A DNA stretch of 14,051 bases, taken from assembly GCA_937892865.1 (NCBI GenBank), contig CALBJG010000183.1:1-14051 (forward strand). Reading direction: 5' to 3'. How positions within the stretch are numbered: the stretch's first letter is position 1; the number at the start of each line of letters is the position of its first letter. The DNA is from an uncultured Clostridia bacterium (GTDB lineage: Bacteria; Bacillota; Clostridia; Oscillospirales; Oscillospiraceae). Of this stretch, positions 1 through 8,949 are shown one piece after another. The position numbers and the translations under genes were made by a program. Below the pieces are notes generated by a model. It made no database searches. It was not told where the DNA came from and saw nothing but the letters and a program-made list of their open reading frames with translations.

Positions 1-1458
1 CTCATTGCAAAGTACATCGGCAGTCAATGTTTGTCCGTTTTGCACCATACGGCCGATATTCAGTTCGAACTCAGCAAACATCGTTTGACGATAAATAGTG
101 CCTTTGAACTGATCAAGGAAATGGTTGATCAGATATGCCCGCTCCCGCTTATCCGTTGTCTTGCTTAAAAGATCTTCCATCAAAAGCGCTTCGTTTACGG
201 TAGAAGCAACTTCTGCGACAAAGATAACATATCCTGCATCCACAGGGTTTTGGTGCTTATTAGACAGATAGGAATGCACAGCATGGCCCATTTCGTGGGC
301 AAGTGTAAACTGGCTGTCCAGCGTTCCCGTGTAGTTTAACAGAACATAGGGGTGTATGATCGCACCGGCAGAGTACGCGCCGCTCCGCTTACCGGCATTG
401 GGATATACATCGATCCAGCGGTTGGCAAAACCTTCTTTAATGATATCCTTGTAATCATTACCCAAAGGCGTAACTGCATTTAATACAGCATTTTTTGCAT
501 CTGCAAAAGGAATGTTCTTATCTACTTCACTGACAAGCGGTGTATAAACATCATAAAAATGCAGTTCCTCTACGCCCAGGAGTTTTTTTCTTAACCGAAC
601 ATACTTGTGCATTTTGTCAACATTCTTATGAATGGCTTCGATCAGATTTAAATAGACAGATGTGGGAACATTAGTCTCATCCAGAGATGCCTCAAAAGCA
701 TTATCATACTTTCTTGCTTCTGCAAAGAATTTCAACTGCTTATTCTGCGCATCCAGCAAACCAGCAGCTGTGTTTTTATAAGCAGCAAATCCGTTATACA
801 AACTTTCGTACGCACTGCGTCTGAGTTCCCGATCCGGGCTTTCCTGATAATGGATAAAAGTACTTTGGGTCAAGGGGTGCTTCTCCCCTTTTCCATCGAC
901 CGCATCATCAAATTTCAAGTCAGCATCGGCAAACATACCATAAATGCTGTCAGGTGCTTGCGCCATTTCACCGGCAGCAGCCAACAGTTTTTCCTCAGCC
1001 GGTGATAAAATATGGCTCTTTCGTCTGCGAAGGTCTGTTAAATACCGACGGTAACGCTCCAAGCCGCTCTCTTCGCTGTAAAAAGCATCCAGGTCGGAAT
1101 CAGCAATTGCCATAATTTCGGGTGTCTCAAAGCTCGTAGCAGCGCTTAAGCCAACAGCGATACTCATAAACTTACCGGTCATAGCCTGATAAGCGGAATT
1201 TCTTGTGTCTTCATCAGCTTTTCGCATACAATAGTTGGCAAGTTTTTCGATTTTTACTTCCGTCTGTTCTTTTGCTTTTAAATAATTATAGAGCGATGCG
1301 CCGTTTTCTGCCAAATGGCCTGCATAGGAAACAAGGCACTCCCTGTCCTTTTCAAGGGTATTCAGTTCCTCTTCCCATAACGCGTCTGTTGCATAAAGGT
1401 CTTCAATAGACCATTTATCTTCAAAAGCGATTTCAGATCTTTCACGAATCATATCCAT
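1..1458 (-). CDS. pepF: Oligoendopeptidase F (M3 zinc peptidase), C-terminus cut by window edge
   Basis: A cytoplasmic metallopeptidase of family M3 that cleaves short peptides and so takes part in peptide recycling. 486 residues are visible of a family usually near 600; the reading frame stays open to base 1. The zinc motif HEMGH is at residues 388-392. A third-ligand glutamate, E416, lies 24 residues after the second His in AEVASTVNE, as in PepF proteins. The N-terminal half is helical and acidic, with no signal peptide. The ATG at 1458 is the first possible start because an in-frame TAA lies two codons upstream. A strong GGAGGT is at 1471-1476, with a longish 12-base spacing. It is divergent from the transporter gene and has its own promoter. 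The family assignment is firm from motif and overall similarity; the substrate is not known. Confidence 0.95.
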   Translation of the reverse strand, partial: MDMIRERSEIAFEDKWSIEDLYATDALWEEELNTLEKDRECLVSYAGHLAENGASLYNYLKAKEQTEVKIEKLANYCMRKADEDTRNSAYQAMTGKFMSIAVGLSAATSFETPEIMAIADSDLDAFYSEESGLERYRRYLTDLRRRKSHILSPAEEKLLAAAGEMAQAPDSIYGMFADADLKFDDAVDGKGEKHPLTQSTFIHYQESPDRELRRSAYESLYNGFAAYKNTAAGLLDAQNKQLKFFAEARKYDNAFEASLDETNVPTSVYLNLIEAIHKNVDKMHKYVRLRKKLLGVEELHFYDVYTPLVSEVDKNIPFADAKNAVLNAVTPLGNDYKDIIKEGFANRWIDVYPNAGKRSGAYSAGAIIHPYVLLNYTGTLDSQFTLAHEMGHAVHSYLSNKHQNPVDAGYVIFVAEVASTVNEALLMEDLLSKTTDKRERAYLINHFLDQFKGTIYRQTMFAEFELNIGRMVQNGQTLTADVLCNE

Positions 1459-1470
1459 AATTTATATATT

Positions 1471-1476
1471 ACCTCC
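1471..1476 (-). promoter_or_regulatory. Ribosome binding site of pepF
   Basis: GGAGGT on the minus strand, 12 bases upstream of the ATG at 1458. It is a strong match to the anti-Shine-Dalgarno sequence. It fits 1458 better than the next ATG at 1452, which would be 18 bases away. Confidence 0.75.
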
Positions 1477-1486
1477 TTTTTTGATC

Positions 1487-1515
1487 AGTATATCATTAAT
1501 TGTTAGAAAAATCAA
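1487..1515 (-). promoter_or_regulatory. Sigma-A type promoter for pepF
   Basis: On the minus strand, TTGATT (-35, 1510-1515) is followed by a 17-base spacer and TATACT (-10, 1487-1492). The predicted transcript would start near 1480, leaving about 22 bases before the pepF ATG with GGAGGT inside this leader. It is a good consensus match; activity is inferred. Confidence 0.65.
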
Positions 1516-1527
1516 ATGGCTTATATT
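1500..1527 (+). promoter_or_regulatory. Candidate promoter for the EamA transporter
   Basis: TTGTTA (1500-1505), a 16-base spacer and TATATT (1522-1527) on the plus strand. An alternative is TTGCAT (1527-1532) with TAAAGT (1549-1554) preceded by TG, an extended -10 form. Both place the transcript start upstream of the ATG at 1571 and downstream of the far-upstream TTG at 1481. The region is AT-rich, so chance matches are possible. Confidence 0.35.
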
Positions 1528-1570
1528 GCATTTATATTTCGTATGTGATAAAGTATTGGCTGGTGATAAA

Positions 1571-2470
1571 ATGAAAAGTAAAATACGTGGCAGCATACTG
1601 ATTTTGCTGGCAACAATTATTTGGGGCGCTGCTTTTGTGGCGCAAAGTGTTGGTATGGACCATATTGGTCCTTTCACATTTCAGGCAGTACGATGTATGC
1701 TTGCCGTCATCGGTTTGATTCCGGTAATAACTATTTCCGATAAATTCAAAAATGACGGAAAAACATTTAAAAATCGTTGGGTTGACAGGAAACTATGGAA
1801 AGCCGGTTTGTTTTGCGGTATCCCTTTATTTTTTGCATGTAACCTGCAACAAATGGGGCTTGTGGATACAGATGCCGGAAAATCCGGTTTTCTGACTGCA
1901 ATGTATATTGTAATTGTTCCGGTTATCGGCATTTTTATGAAGAAGAAAGCAAGCATTATGACGGCAATCAGCGTTGTATTTGCCGTTATCGGTTTATATT
2001 TGCTCAGTTGTGTCGGTGTTTCCGGTATTCAATTCAGCGATTTGCTGCTGATCGGATGCGCATTTATGTTTGCACTGCAAATCATCTGCGTTGAAAAATT
2101 TGCGTCCGAATTAGACCCACTCAGGCTGAACTTATTGCAGGCTTTGGTTTGCGCTGTATTATCTGCGATTATTACTGTGTTTACTGAAAAGCCGACTTGG
2201 TCAGCTATTGCTGACTGCTGGTTACCTTTGTGTTATACCGGCTTTTTGTCAATGGGTGCCGCATATGCGCTGCAGATCATTGGACAAAAGTATCTGGATT
2301 CTGCGCCTGCTGCTCTGATTATGAGTCTTGAATCGGTATTTGCCGTTTTATTTGGCTGTCTGATTCTTGGAGAGTCTATGACACCATGGGAAATCGCCGG
2401 ATGTGTATTTATGTTTTCAGCAGTGATCTTATCCCAGATCCAAATTAAAACAAAATCAAAAACACTATAA
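1571..2470 (+). CDS. EamA/DMT-family membrane transporter
   Basis: A 299-residue inner-membrane protein of the drug/metabolite transporter superfamily, probably an exporter of small metabolites; the substrate cannot be read from the sequence. About ten hydrophobic segments fall in two repeats of five. The first repeat starts with the typical LLATIIWGAAFVAQ region (residues 12-25). The second ends with SLESVFAVLFGCLILGE (252-268) followed by a last helix, both hallmarks of EamA domains. The length is normal for the family. The frame is open further upstream to a TTG at 1481, but that would add a non-family extension and start before the likely promoter. The ATG at 1571 gives the standard N-terminus, though its ribosome site (GGTGAT) is weak and close. 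It is a single-gene unit between pepF and polC and looks unconnected to the operon. Confidence 0.88.
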   Translation: MKSKIRGSILILLATIIWGAAFVAQSVGMDHIGPFTFQAVRCMLAVIGLIPVITISDKFKNDGKTFKNRWVDRKLWKAGLFCGIPLFFACNLQQMGLVDTDAGKSGFLTAMYIVIVPVIGIFMKKKASIMTAISVVFAVIGLYLLSCVGVSGIQFSDLLLIGCAFMFALQIICVEKFASELDPLRLNLLQALVCAVLSAIITVFTEKPTWSAIADCWLPLCYTGFLSMGAAYALQIIGQKYLDSAPAALIMSLESVFAVLFGCLILGESMTPWEIAGCVFMFSAVILSQIQIKTKSKTL

Positions 2471-2500
2471 AATATCCACCGGTTAACCGGTGGATATTTT
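2469..2500. terminator. Bidirectional intrinsic terminator between the transporter and polC
   Basis: A perfect 32-base palindrome centred between 2484 and 2485. It folds as a 14-bp stem with a TTAA loop. The GC-rich core (CCACCGG) is flanked by AAAATAT on one side and ATATTTT on the other, so each strand gives a hairpin ending in a U-rich arm. It begins within the stop codon of the transporter gene and lies 9 bases past the polC stop, so it can end both convergent transcripts. Confidence 0.9.
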
Positions 2501-2509
2501 AATTATGCA

Positions 2510-5500
2510 TCAAAACAGACTTACTTGATTTGTTTCCGGTAGTTCACTAAATGCGCCGGCATCTTTCAGCATTTCAATATGGGTCTTTGAAACTTTCGGA
2601 CAAGCGGCAGATACTTCCTCAATAGAAATAAAATCCTTACCTTCTCTGCCCTGCATAAGATCCCAGGCGGCAGTTTCACCAAGGCCTGGTATCGCAACAA
2701 AAGGCGGACGCAATTTGCCGTCTTCAATCAAAAACTTTGTTGCGTGGCTCTTATATAGATCAATAGGAAGGAAATCAAAACCACGAAGATAGAATTCGTA
2801 GACAACTTCCAGCGTCGTCAGCAGATCTTCATCTTTTGCAGTGGCCGCATCATTGTCGTCGATGGCCTGAATACTTGCATTTACAGCATCCATTCCTCTT
2901 GTCATCATTACGGCATCGAAACCACCTTTTTGACTCCGACGGTAGAAATACGCCGCATAAAAAGCAAGAGGATGAAACACTTTAAACCAAGCGATACGGA
3001 ATGCCATCATACAGTACGCTACAGCGTGTGCCTTGGGGAAAAGATACTTGATCTTCTTGCAGGAACCGATATACCATTCAGGAACGCCGGCATCGATCAT
3101 TTCTTGCTCTGCGCCTTCAGGTAAACCTTTGCCTTTACGAACCGATTCCATAATTTTGAAAGACCGTTTTTCAGGCATACCGCAAGAAATCAAATAGAGC
3201 ATAATATCGTCACGGGCACCGATTGTCTGATCAACTCTTGCTGTGCCAGAGACGATCAGATCCTTTGCATTACCAAGCCAAACATCTGTACCGTGGGTGT
3301 AACCGCAAATACGGACAAGAAAATCAAACTTATCCGGTTTTGTATCCAACAAAACGCCACGGGTAAACCGGGTATTAAACTCAGGAACGCCAACCGCGCC
3401 GGTGGGACCTAATAGCGGGTCATTTTCATATCCCATAACTTTCGAGGATGTAAAAATGGACATTGTCTTTTTATCATCCATCGGAATCTGTTTTGCATCC
3501 ACGCCGGTCATATCCTCCATCATACGGATCATGGTGGGGTCATCATGTCCCAGCATATCCAGTTTCAGAAGATTCTCTTCCATAGAGTGGTACTCAAAAT
3601 GAGTCGTTATTGTTTCCGATTTTGCATCGTCAGCAGGATGTTGCACTGGGCAAAAATCCCAAATTTCGTTTTCTTGCGGAATAACGACCAGACCACCCGG
3701 ATGTTGACCGGTTGTTCTGCGCACGCCAACACAGCCGGAAGCAAGGCGTGTTTTTTCAACGCTAGGCGCATTTTTTCCGATATCTTCGAAATACTTTTTG
3801 ACATAACCGAATGCAGTTTTCTCAGCAACGGTGCCAACAGTACCTGCTCTGAAAACGTGGGATTTACCAAACATCTCGGTGCAATAAGCATGGGCTCTTG
3901 CCTGATATTCTCCGGAGAAGTTAAGGTCGATATCCGGGATCTTATCGCCACCGAAGCCCAGGAAGGTCTCAAACGGTATATTGAAACCATCCTTTTCAAA
4001 GGGTGTTCCGCATTTTGGACAAACATCGTCCGGCAAGTCAGCGCCACATCCATATCCATCCGGAACATTAAAAGTGGTATACTTACATTCCGGATTTGGA
4101 CAGCGGTAGTGAGGCGGGAATGAGTTAACCTCAGTTATGCCGGACATATAGGCAACGATTGAAGAGCCCACAGATCCACGGGAGCCTACAAGGTAACCGT
4201 TTTCCAAAGAATTCTGCACAAGACGCTGGGCGGACATATAAATAACATCATAATGACAGGTAATGATGTCATGTAATTCCGTTTCTACACGCTTTGTGAT
4301 CAACTCTGGCGGATTATCACCGTAAAGCCGATGCATTTTTCCGTATACAAGCGCTTTTAAGTCCTCTACTGAATTTTCAATAGACGGCGCAAACAAATTA
4401 TGCGGCACCGGACGGACTTTTTCACACATATCTGTTATTATGTTTGGATTGCGAATAACGATTTCCCGGGCTTTTTCCTCACCAAGGTACGAAAATTCCT
4501 GAAGCATTTCATCTGTAGTTCTGAAATATAGCGGATTTTCTCGCTCATCGTTTAAGTTTTTTGTTGCCAGCAGAATGCGTCTGAAGATTTCATCCTCCGG
4601 ATTTTGGAAATGGACATCACCCGTAGCAACGACCATTTTGTTTGTCTGTTCGCCTAATGCAATGATATCACGGTTAAACTGTCTCAGATCTTCATCGGAT
4701 CGGGCAATCGGCTCTTCATCCTCTGACTTTGGATAGAGCATAAACCGGTTATTGGAGATCGGTTGAACTTCAAGATAGTCATAGAACGAAGCGATCCGTT
4801 CCAATTCTTCCTGGGTTTTTCCCAAAATAACCGCCTGGAACAGTTCATTATTCTCGCAAGCCGAACCGATGATCAAACCTTCACGGTATTTTAAAAGTTC
4901 AGATTTAAAAATTCGCGGGAACTTTTTAAAATACTTAATATTAGACTCAGAAATCAATCTGTACAGATTGCGCAGACCCAGTTGGTTTTTAGCGAACAAA
5001 ACAATGTGCTGACAGCGAACACTTTTTTGCCGGTGTGACGGGCGCAAGGGTATCATCGCATCATTGATCTGCTGAATGTACATAACGCCAATCTCATTGA
5101 GCAAAGGAATCAATTTGCTCATAATTTTGCCGCAAATCAACGCATCGTCGCCTGCTCTGTGGTGATTAAAATCCTCTAAATTGAAATATTTAGCAACCAC
5201 ATCAAGGCTAAAACTGTTCAACGATGTGAGCATATTCTGTGCGATCACAAGGGTATCAACGGAAGTTAATTCATATGGAATTCCCTGCTCCTGGCATGCA
5301 CGGCTGATAAATCCGGTATCAAAGTCCGCATTGTGCGCGACAATAACGCTGTCGTTAACAAATGCCAAAAATGCCTTCAAAGCATCTTCGATACTCGGCG
5401 CGCCGATCAGCATATCATCTGTAATGCCTGTAAGGTCGGTTGTCCTTTTTTCAATGGGACAACCGGGGTTAACAAATGTCTGAAAACGGTCAATTTCTTC

Positions 5501-6826
5501 ACCGTTACGCATTCTGACAGCGCCGATCTCGATGATTCGATCCCGACGATTATAAAGACCGGTCGTTTCCAAATCGAATGCAACATAATCATCAGTCAGT
5601 AACGCATCTGCTTTACCATGGACAGCAATGCGATCATCAACATCATTGATGTAGTAACCTTCACAGCCATAAAGAATTTTAATATCGTCATCCGTACCTG
5701 CAACTTTAGGAGCGCCTTTCCAACTCTCTACCGTATGCAACGCATCTGTAAAGGACTGAACACAGCCGTGGTCAGTAATCGCTATAGCTTTGTGACCCCA
5801 AGCGGCTGCCTGCTTGATCACGGCGTCCGTATTGGTAAGGGCATCCATATTGCTCATTGCTGTATGCAGATGTAATTCGACGCGCTTTTCGCCAATTGCA
5901 TTATCGTTCCGGGAAGGCATATAGCCCGGTAATATGGAATTCGGCCGTAATACCATCTCATTTGTGTAGTTATCAATCAGAAGTTTTCCCTGAACTTTAT
6001 ATACTGAGCCGATTTTGATCTTTTCTACCACCGGAAGCGCGTCTTTCTTTTCCATAAAGCGGCTGACGCGGACAGAAGAAGTATTATCTGTAATATCAAA
6101 ATTGATAACCCAGGCGTTTCGTTTCGTCAACTCTTTATGTTCGATATTAAAGACTCTGCCTTCTACAACAACAAAACCCATATCCAATGACAATTCTGAC
6201 ATTTGGATCGGATTCCCTTTGAATGGTTTTCCCAGAATTGCGACACTCGTTTCCTGTGGCTGCACTTTTTTTACAGGTTGCTGTGTTCGCGGCAATTCGC
6301 TTAACATCGTAGCGCGCATTTGTTCAAGAGTTGAGGAAATGTCCTGATCTGCAAATTCCGGCCCGGCAACCACATTAATCGTTACATCGCGGCCAAAATG
6401 CTTCTTCAGATACTCGCGAACATAAGGTATTCCCTCTTCAACAAAACTTTTGCCATTCGCTTTTAATTGGATAGTAAGTTCGTTTTCGTCCCAAGCCCAC
6501 AAAGCGCCGGACAAAGACCCGCGCGCCATAGCATTTTGACTTACAAATATTTGCATCAACTCTTCCGTGCTGACAAATTGAACCAGTTGCGGCGGATAAG
6601 AGCAGAAAATATTTAATTTACAAAAATATTGGCTCTCCAGTTCATCTGTAATTTGTTTCCAGTCTCTTTCGCTGATATAGGCATCGGAATAAGCGGTAAC
6701 ATTGACCGTTCTATCGTCTATTGAAATATCAGCGGCAGTTATGACCGTCTGTGATAAAGCATCTTCCAGCGCTTCAGGCGGCACATAATCCGGAAACATA
6801 TTCATAAAGTGTACTTTAATATCCAT
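2510..6826 (-). CDS. polC: DNA polymerase III alpha subunit, PolC type
   Basis: The replicative DNA polymerase of Gram-positive bacteria, with built-in proofreading. It has 1438 residues, close to the 1437 of B. subtilis PolC. Domains in order: N-terminal domain (1-210), OB fold (about 217-300), PHP domain starting at HLH 319-321 with TDH 351-353, and a DEDDh exonuclease (412-575; D418, E420, D503, H556, D561). The exonuclease interrupts the PHP domain. A cysteine cluster follows (C909, C914, C936, C939). The polymerase core has PDIDLNFSGEYQ (964-975; catalytic D965, D967) and KLDMLGHDD (third Asp D1090). A helix-hairpin-helix begins at IPGLGE (1379-1384), and the C-terminal QVSLF is a sliding-clamp binding motif. 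The start at 6826 has TGAGGAA just upstream and gives the family N-terminus. An ATG at 6880 would lie inside ispG and is unlikely. It is the last gene of the operon, 7 bases after ispG. Confidence 0.98.
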   Translation of the reverse strand: MDIKVHFMNMFPDYVPPEALEDALSQTVITAADISIDDRTVNVTAYSDAYISERDWKQITDELESQYFCKLNIFCSYPPQLVQFVSTEELMQIFVSQNAMARGSLSGALWAWDENELTIQLKANGKSFVEEGIPYVREYLKKHFGRDVTINVVAGPEFADQDISSTLEQMRATMLSELPRTQQPVKKVQPQETSVAILGKPFKGNPIQMSELSLDMGFVVVEGRVFNIEHKELTKRNAWVINFDITDNTSSVRVSRFMEKKDALPVVEKIKIGSVYKVQGKLLIDNYTNEMVLRPNSILPGYMPSRNDNAIGEKRVELHLHTAMSNMDALTNTDAVIKQAAAWGHKAIAITDHGCVQSFTDALHTVESWKGAPKVAGTDDDIKILYGCEGYYINDVDDRIAVHGKADALLTDDYVAFDLETTGLYNRRDRIIEIGAVRMRNGEEIDRFQTFVNPGCPIEKRTTDLTGITDDMLIGAPSIEDALKAFLAFVNDSVIVAHNADFDTGFISRACQEQGIPYELTSVDTLVIAQNMLTSLNSFSLDVVAKYFNLEDFNHHRAGDDALICGKIMSKLIPLLNEIGVMYIQQINDAMIPLRPSHRQKSVRCQHIVLFAKNQLGLRNLYRLISESNIKYFKKFPRIFKSELLKYREGLIIGSACENNELFQAVILGKTQEELERIASFYDYLEVQPISNNRFMLYPKSEDEEPIARSDEDLRQFNRDIIALGEQTNKMVVATGDVHFQNPEDEIFRRILLATKNLNDERENPLYFRTTDEMLQEFSYLGEEKAREIVIRNPNIITDMCEKVRPVPHNLFAPSIENSVEDLKALVYGKMHRLYGDNPPELITKRVETELHDIITCHYDVIYMSAQRLVQNSLENGYLVGSRGSVGSSIVAYMSGITEVNSFPPHYRCPNPECKYTTFNVPDGYGCGADLPDDVCPKCGTPFEKDGFNIPFETFLGFGGDKIPDIDLNFSGEYQARAHAYCTEMFGKSHVFRAGTVGTVAEKTAFGYVKKYFEDIGKNAPSVEKTRLASGCVGVRRTTGQHPGGLVVIPQENEIWDFCPVQHPADDAKSETITTHFEYHSMEENLLKLDMLGHDDPTMIRMMEDMTGVDAKQIPMDDKKTMSIFTSSKVMGYENDPLLGPTGAVGVPEFNTRFTRGVLLDTKPDKFDFLVRICGYTHGTDVWLGNAKDLIVSGTARVDQTIGARDDIMLYLISCGMPEKRSFKIMESVRKGKGLPEGAEQEMIDAGVPEWYIGSCKKIKYLFPKAHAVAYCMMAFRIAWFKVFHPLAFYAAYFYRRSQKGGFDAVMMTRGMDAVNASIQAIDDNDAATAKDEDLLTTLEVVYEFYLRGFDFLPIDLYKSHATKFLIEDGKLRPPFVAIPGLGETAAWDLMQGREGKDFISIEEVSAACPKVSKTHIEMLKDAGAFSELPETNQVSLF

Positions 6827-6833
6827 AAATTCC

Positions 6834-7871
6834 TCAAAGTAAATCGATTCTCTTGAGAAGCGCAGGCAGAAGTTCATCATACGGCAACTTCATAACCTGT
6901 TTTCCCTTTTCAAAAATCATTCCGCAGCCGTCTCCGCCTGCAATTCCGATATCCGCTTCCCGTGCTTCACCGGGTCCGTTCACAACGCAACCCATAACAG
7001 CAACGGTTATTGGCTTTTCACAGCCCTTCAACGCCTCATCAACCTGATTTACAAGACCAATCAGGTCAATTTGCGTTCTTCCACAAGTGGGACAAGAAAT
7101 GATATTAACGCCCTCTTTACGGATGCCTGCCGCCCTTAGAATATCCTTTGCGGCGAAGATTTCTTCAATGGGATCGTCAGTTAAACTAACGCGAATGGTA
7201 TCACCAATACCATCTAACAGCAAAGTACCGATACCCATTGCAGACTTTATCAATCCCATTCGTACAGGCCCTGTCTCTGTGACGCCAATATGAATCGGAT
7301 AATCACATTTGCTTCTGAACAATCTTGCTGCAGCGACCATTGTGGGAACAGACGATGACTTCATAGATACACATGTATCATAAAATCCGTATTTCTCTAA
7401 CAATGCCAAATGGTCAAATGCGCTTTCTACAAGGGCTTCAGCAGTTGGGTGACCGTATTTATCCAGAATCACCTTATCCAAACTGCCGCCATTAACACCG
7501 ATTCGAATCGGGATTTTTTTGTCCTTACAAACATCAACAACAGCTTTTACGCGATCTTCACCGCCGATATTGCCGGGATTGATTCGGATCTTTGCTGCTC
7601 CACCTTCTGCTGCAGCAATAGCAAGACGATAATCAAAGTGAATGTCTGCAACCAAAGGAAGTGGAGATTGGGCGCAAATTTCAGAAAATGATCTTGCTGC
7701 ATCCATATTGGGGATTGCCAGTCTTACAATTTGACATCCTGCATTCTTTAATTGTTCGATTTGCTTTAAAGAAACGCTAATATCCGTGGTTTTCGTGTTA
7801 AGCATCGATTGGATAACAATTGGCGCGCCGCCGCCTATTTGAACACCACCAACATGGATCATTTTACTCAT
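6834..7871 (-). CDS. ispG: 4-hydroxy-3-methylbut-2-en-1-yl diphosphate synthase
   Basis: The penultimate enzyme of the MEP isoprenoid pathway. It reductively opens the cyclic diphosphate MEcPP to HMBPP using a [4Fe-4S] cluster. The 345 residues match the short bacterial (two-domain) form, without the middle insert of plant enzymes. The TIM-barrel half begins with VQIGGGAPIVIQSM. The cluster ligands are visible as C260 and C263 (CPTCGR), C295 and E302 (GCVVNGPGEA), the Cys3-Glu set known for this family. The ATG at 7871 is preceded by AAGGGGT, which overlaps the rseP stop; the gap is 4 bases. In B. subtilis ispG lies elsewhere; its place between rseP and polC here, where B. subtilis has proS, is a Clostridia-like arrangement. 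Confidence 0.97.
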   Translation of the reverse strand: MSKMIHVGGVQIGGGAPIVIQSMLNTKTTDISVSLKQIEQLKNAGCQIVRLAIPNMDAARSFSEICAQSPLPLVADIHFDYRLAIAAAEGGAAKIRINPGNIGGEDRVKAVVDVCKDKKIPIRIGVNGGSLDKVILDKYGHPTAEALVESAFDHLALLEKYGFYDTCVSMKSSSVPTMVAAARLFRSKCDYPIHIGVTETGPVRMGLIKSAMGIGTLLLDGIGDTIRVSLTDDPIEEIFAAKDILRAAGIRKEGVNIISCPTCGRTQIDLIGLVNQVDEALKGCEKPITVAVMGCVVNGPGEAREADIGIAGGDGCGMIFEKGKQVMKLPYDELLPALLKRIDLL

Positions 7872-7875
7872 TTTT

Positions 7876-8937
7876 TTACCCCTTAAAAATTACAAATATA
7901 TCTTTAAACATTATAACAGCCATCAGTACCAATAACAGGACCATTCCCACCCCATGCAGATAGCCCTCATATTTGGGATTGATTTTTTTGCGCGTTATTT
8001 TTTCATATACAAATGTCAGCAAAAGACATACGACCCGTCCGCCATCCAAGGCAGGTATGGGCAACATATTCATAACGGCCAAATTGATAGCAAGAAAACC
8101 GCCAAAATAGATCATATTGATGATGGCATCAGATACTTCCTTGGAAGCATTTGCAGTTTCGTTCATAATATGAACGATACCGACAGGTCCAGACATATCG
8201 CTTAAGCCGGCTTTACCGGTTAAGAGCATTTGAAGACTTAAACGAACATTTCTCACCGTATTCAGGCACTGATTCCAAGCGTATTCCACCCGTTCCCATA
8301 CCGTTAATTCTGATATAGTAAAATTCAAACCGAATCTCATAACAGGATTTCCGTCTTTATCTGTAACCTGGTGTTTTTCAAGCACAAAATCGTTCAGTTT
8401 TACTTTATCACCATTGCGAAGAACAACAATGTCGTGAATATCACCTTGATTCAAAGAAAGCATCATAGAGAAATCAGATTGGGTATATATCTTCTCCCCA
8501 TCGATTTCAATGATCTCGTCTCCAACCTTTAGTCCGTCGTTTCCGTTTATTGTACAGTAGGATTCAAAACTATCAATAACAGGAATAACTGTTTCTTTGA
8601 CCGGCATAAAAATGATAAACATAATCAATATGCCGGCGATCAAATTCATTGCAGAACCGGCAACAAGAATAATAAGCCGTTTCCACCAGGCAGCTTTTTG
8701 AAATGAACGGGGATTGTCTGTGTCTTCGTCCTCGCCCTCCATTGCGCAATAACCACCAATGGGAATACAACGCAAAGAATACAGGGTCTCCCCTTTTTGC
8801 TTTTTAAAAATTGCAGGGCCCATAAACATGGAGAACTCATTAACCTGAACATTGGATGCTTTTGCAGCAATAAAATGGCCAAATTCATGAATAAAAATCA
8901 AAAAACTGAAAATTAAGATTGCAAATATAATACCCAT
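7876..8937 (-). CDS. rseP: RIP metalloprotease RseP (site-2 protease, M50)
   Basis: A membrane-embedded zinc protease that cuts transmembrane segments of anti-sigma factors and leftover signal peptides (the RasP/RseP role). It has 353 residues. The first helix carries HEFGH at residues 17-21. A second hydrophobic segment (about 88-112) is followed by one PDZ domain (about 118-205, with LKVGDEIIEIDG). The third active-site part, NMLPIPALDGGR (290-301), supplies D298. A last membrane helix is at about 328-350. All catalytic residues are present. The ATG at 8937 has GAGG 6 bases upstream. It lies 12 bases downstream of dxr, in the same frame as dxr. Its natural substrate, an anti-sigma factor, is not encoded in the window. 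Confidence 0.96.
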   Translation of the reverse strand: MGIIFAILIFSFLIFIHEFGHFIAAKASNVQVNEFSMFMGPAIFKKQKGETLYSLRCIPIGGYCAMEGEDEDTDNPRSFQKAAWWKRLIILVAGSAMNLIAGILIMFIIFMPVKETVIPVIDSFESYCTINGNDGLKVGDEIIEIDGEKIYTQSDFSMMLSLNQGDIHDIVVLRNGDKVKLNDFVLEKHQVTDKDGNPVMRFGLNFTISELTVWERVEYAWNQCLNTVRNVRLSLQMLLTGKAGLSDMSGPVGIVHIMNETANASKEVSDAIINMIYFGGFLAINLAVMNMLPIPALDGGRVVCLLLTFVYEKITRKKINPKYEGYLHGVGMVLLLVLMAVIMFKDIFVIFKG

Positions 8938-8949
8938 AATATCCTCACA

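Noticed and set aside
1481..1570. A TTG start that would extend the transporter by 30 residues
   Set aside because: No ribosome site is present, the added residues precede the standard EamA N-terminus, and the likely promoter lies inside this stretch.
3545..4123. A 192-codon open frame antisense to polC, and a 153-codon minus-strand frame at 3607-4068
   Set aside because: Both are shadows of the polC reading frame. Their translations lack family motifs and neither has a convincing ribosome site; polC itself is intact across this stretch.
6827..6880. An upstream ATG that would extend PolC by 18 residues
   Set aside because: The extension lies inside ispG and has no family counterpart. ATG 6826 has its own ribosome site and gives the usual PolC N-terminus.
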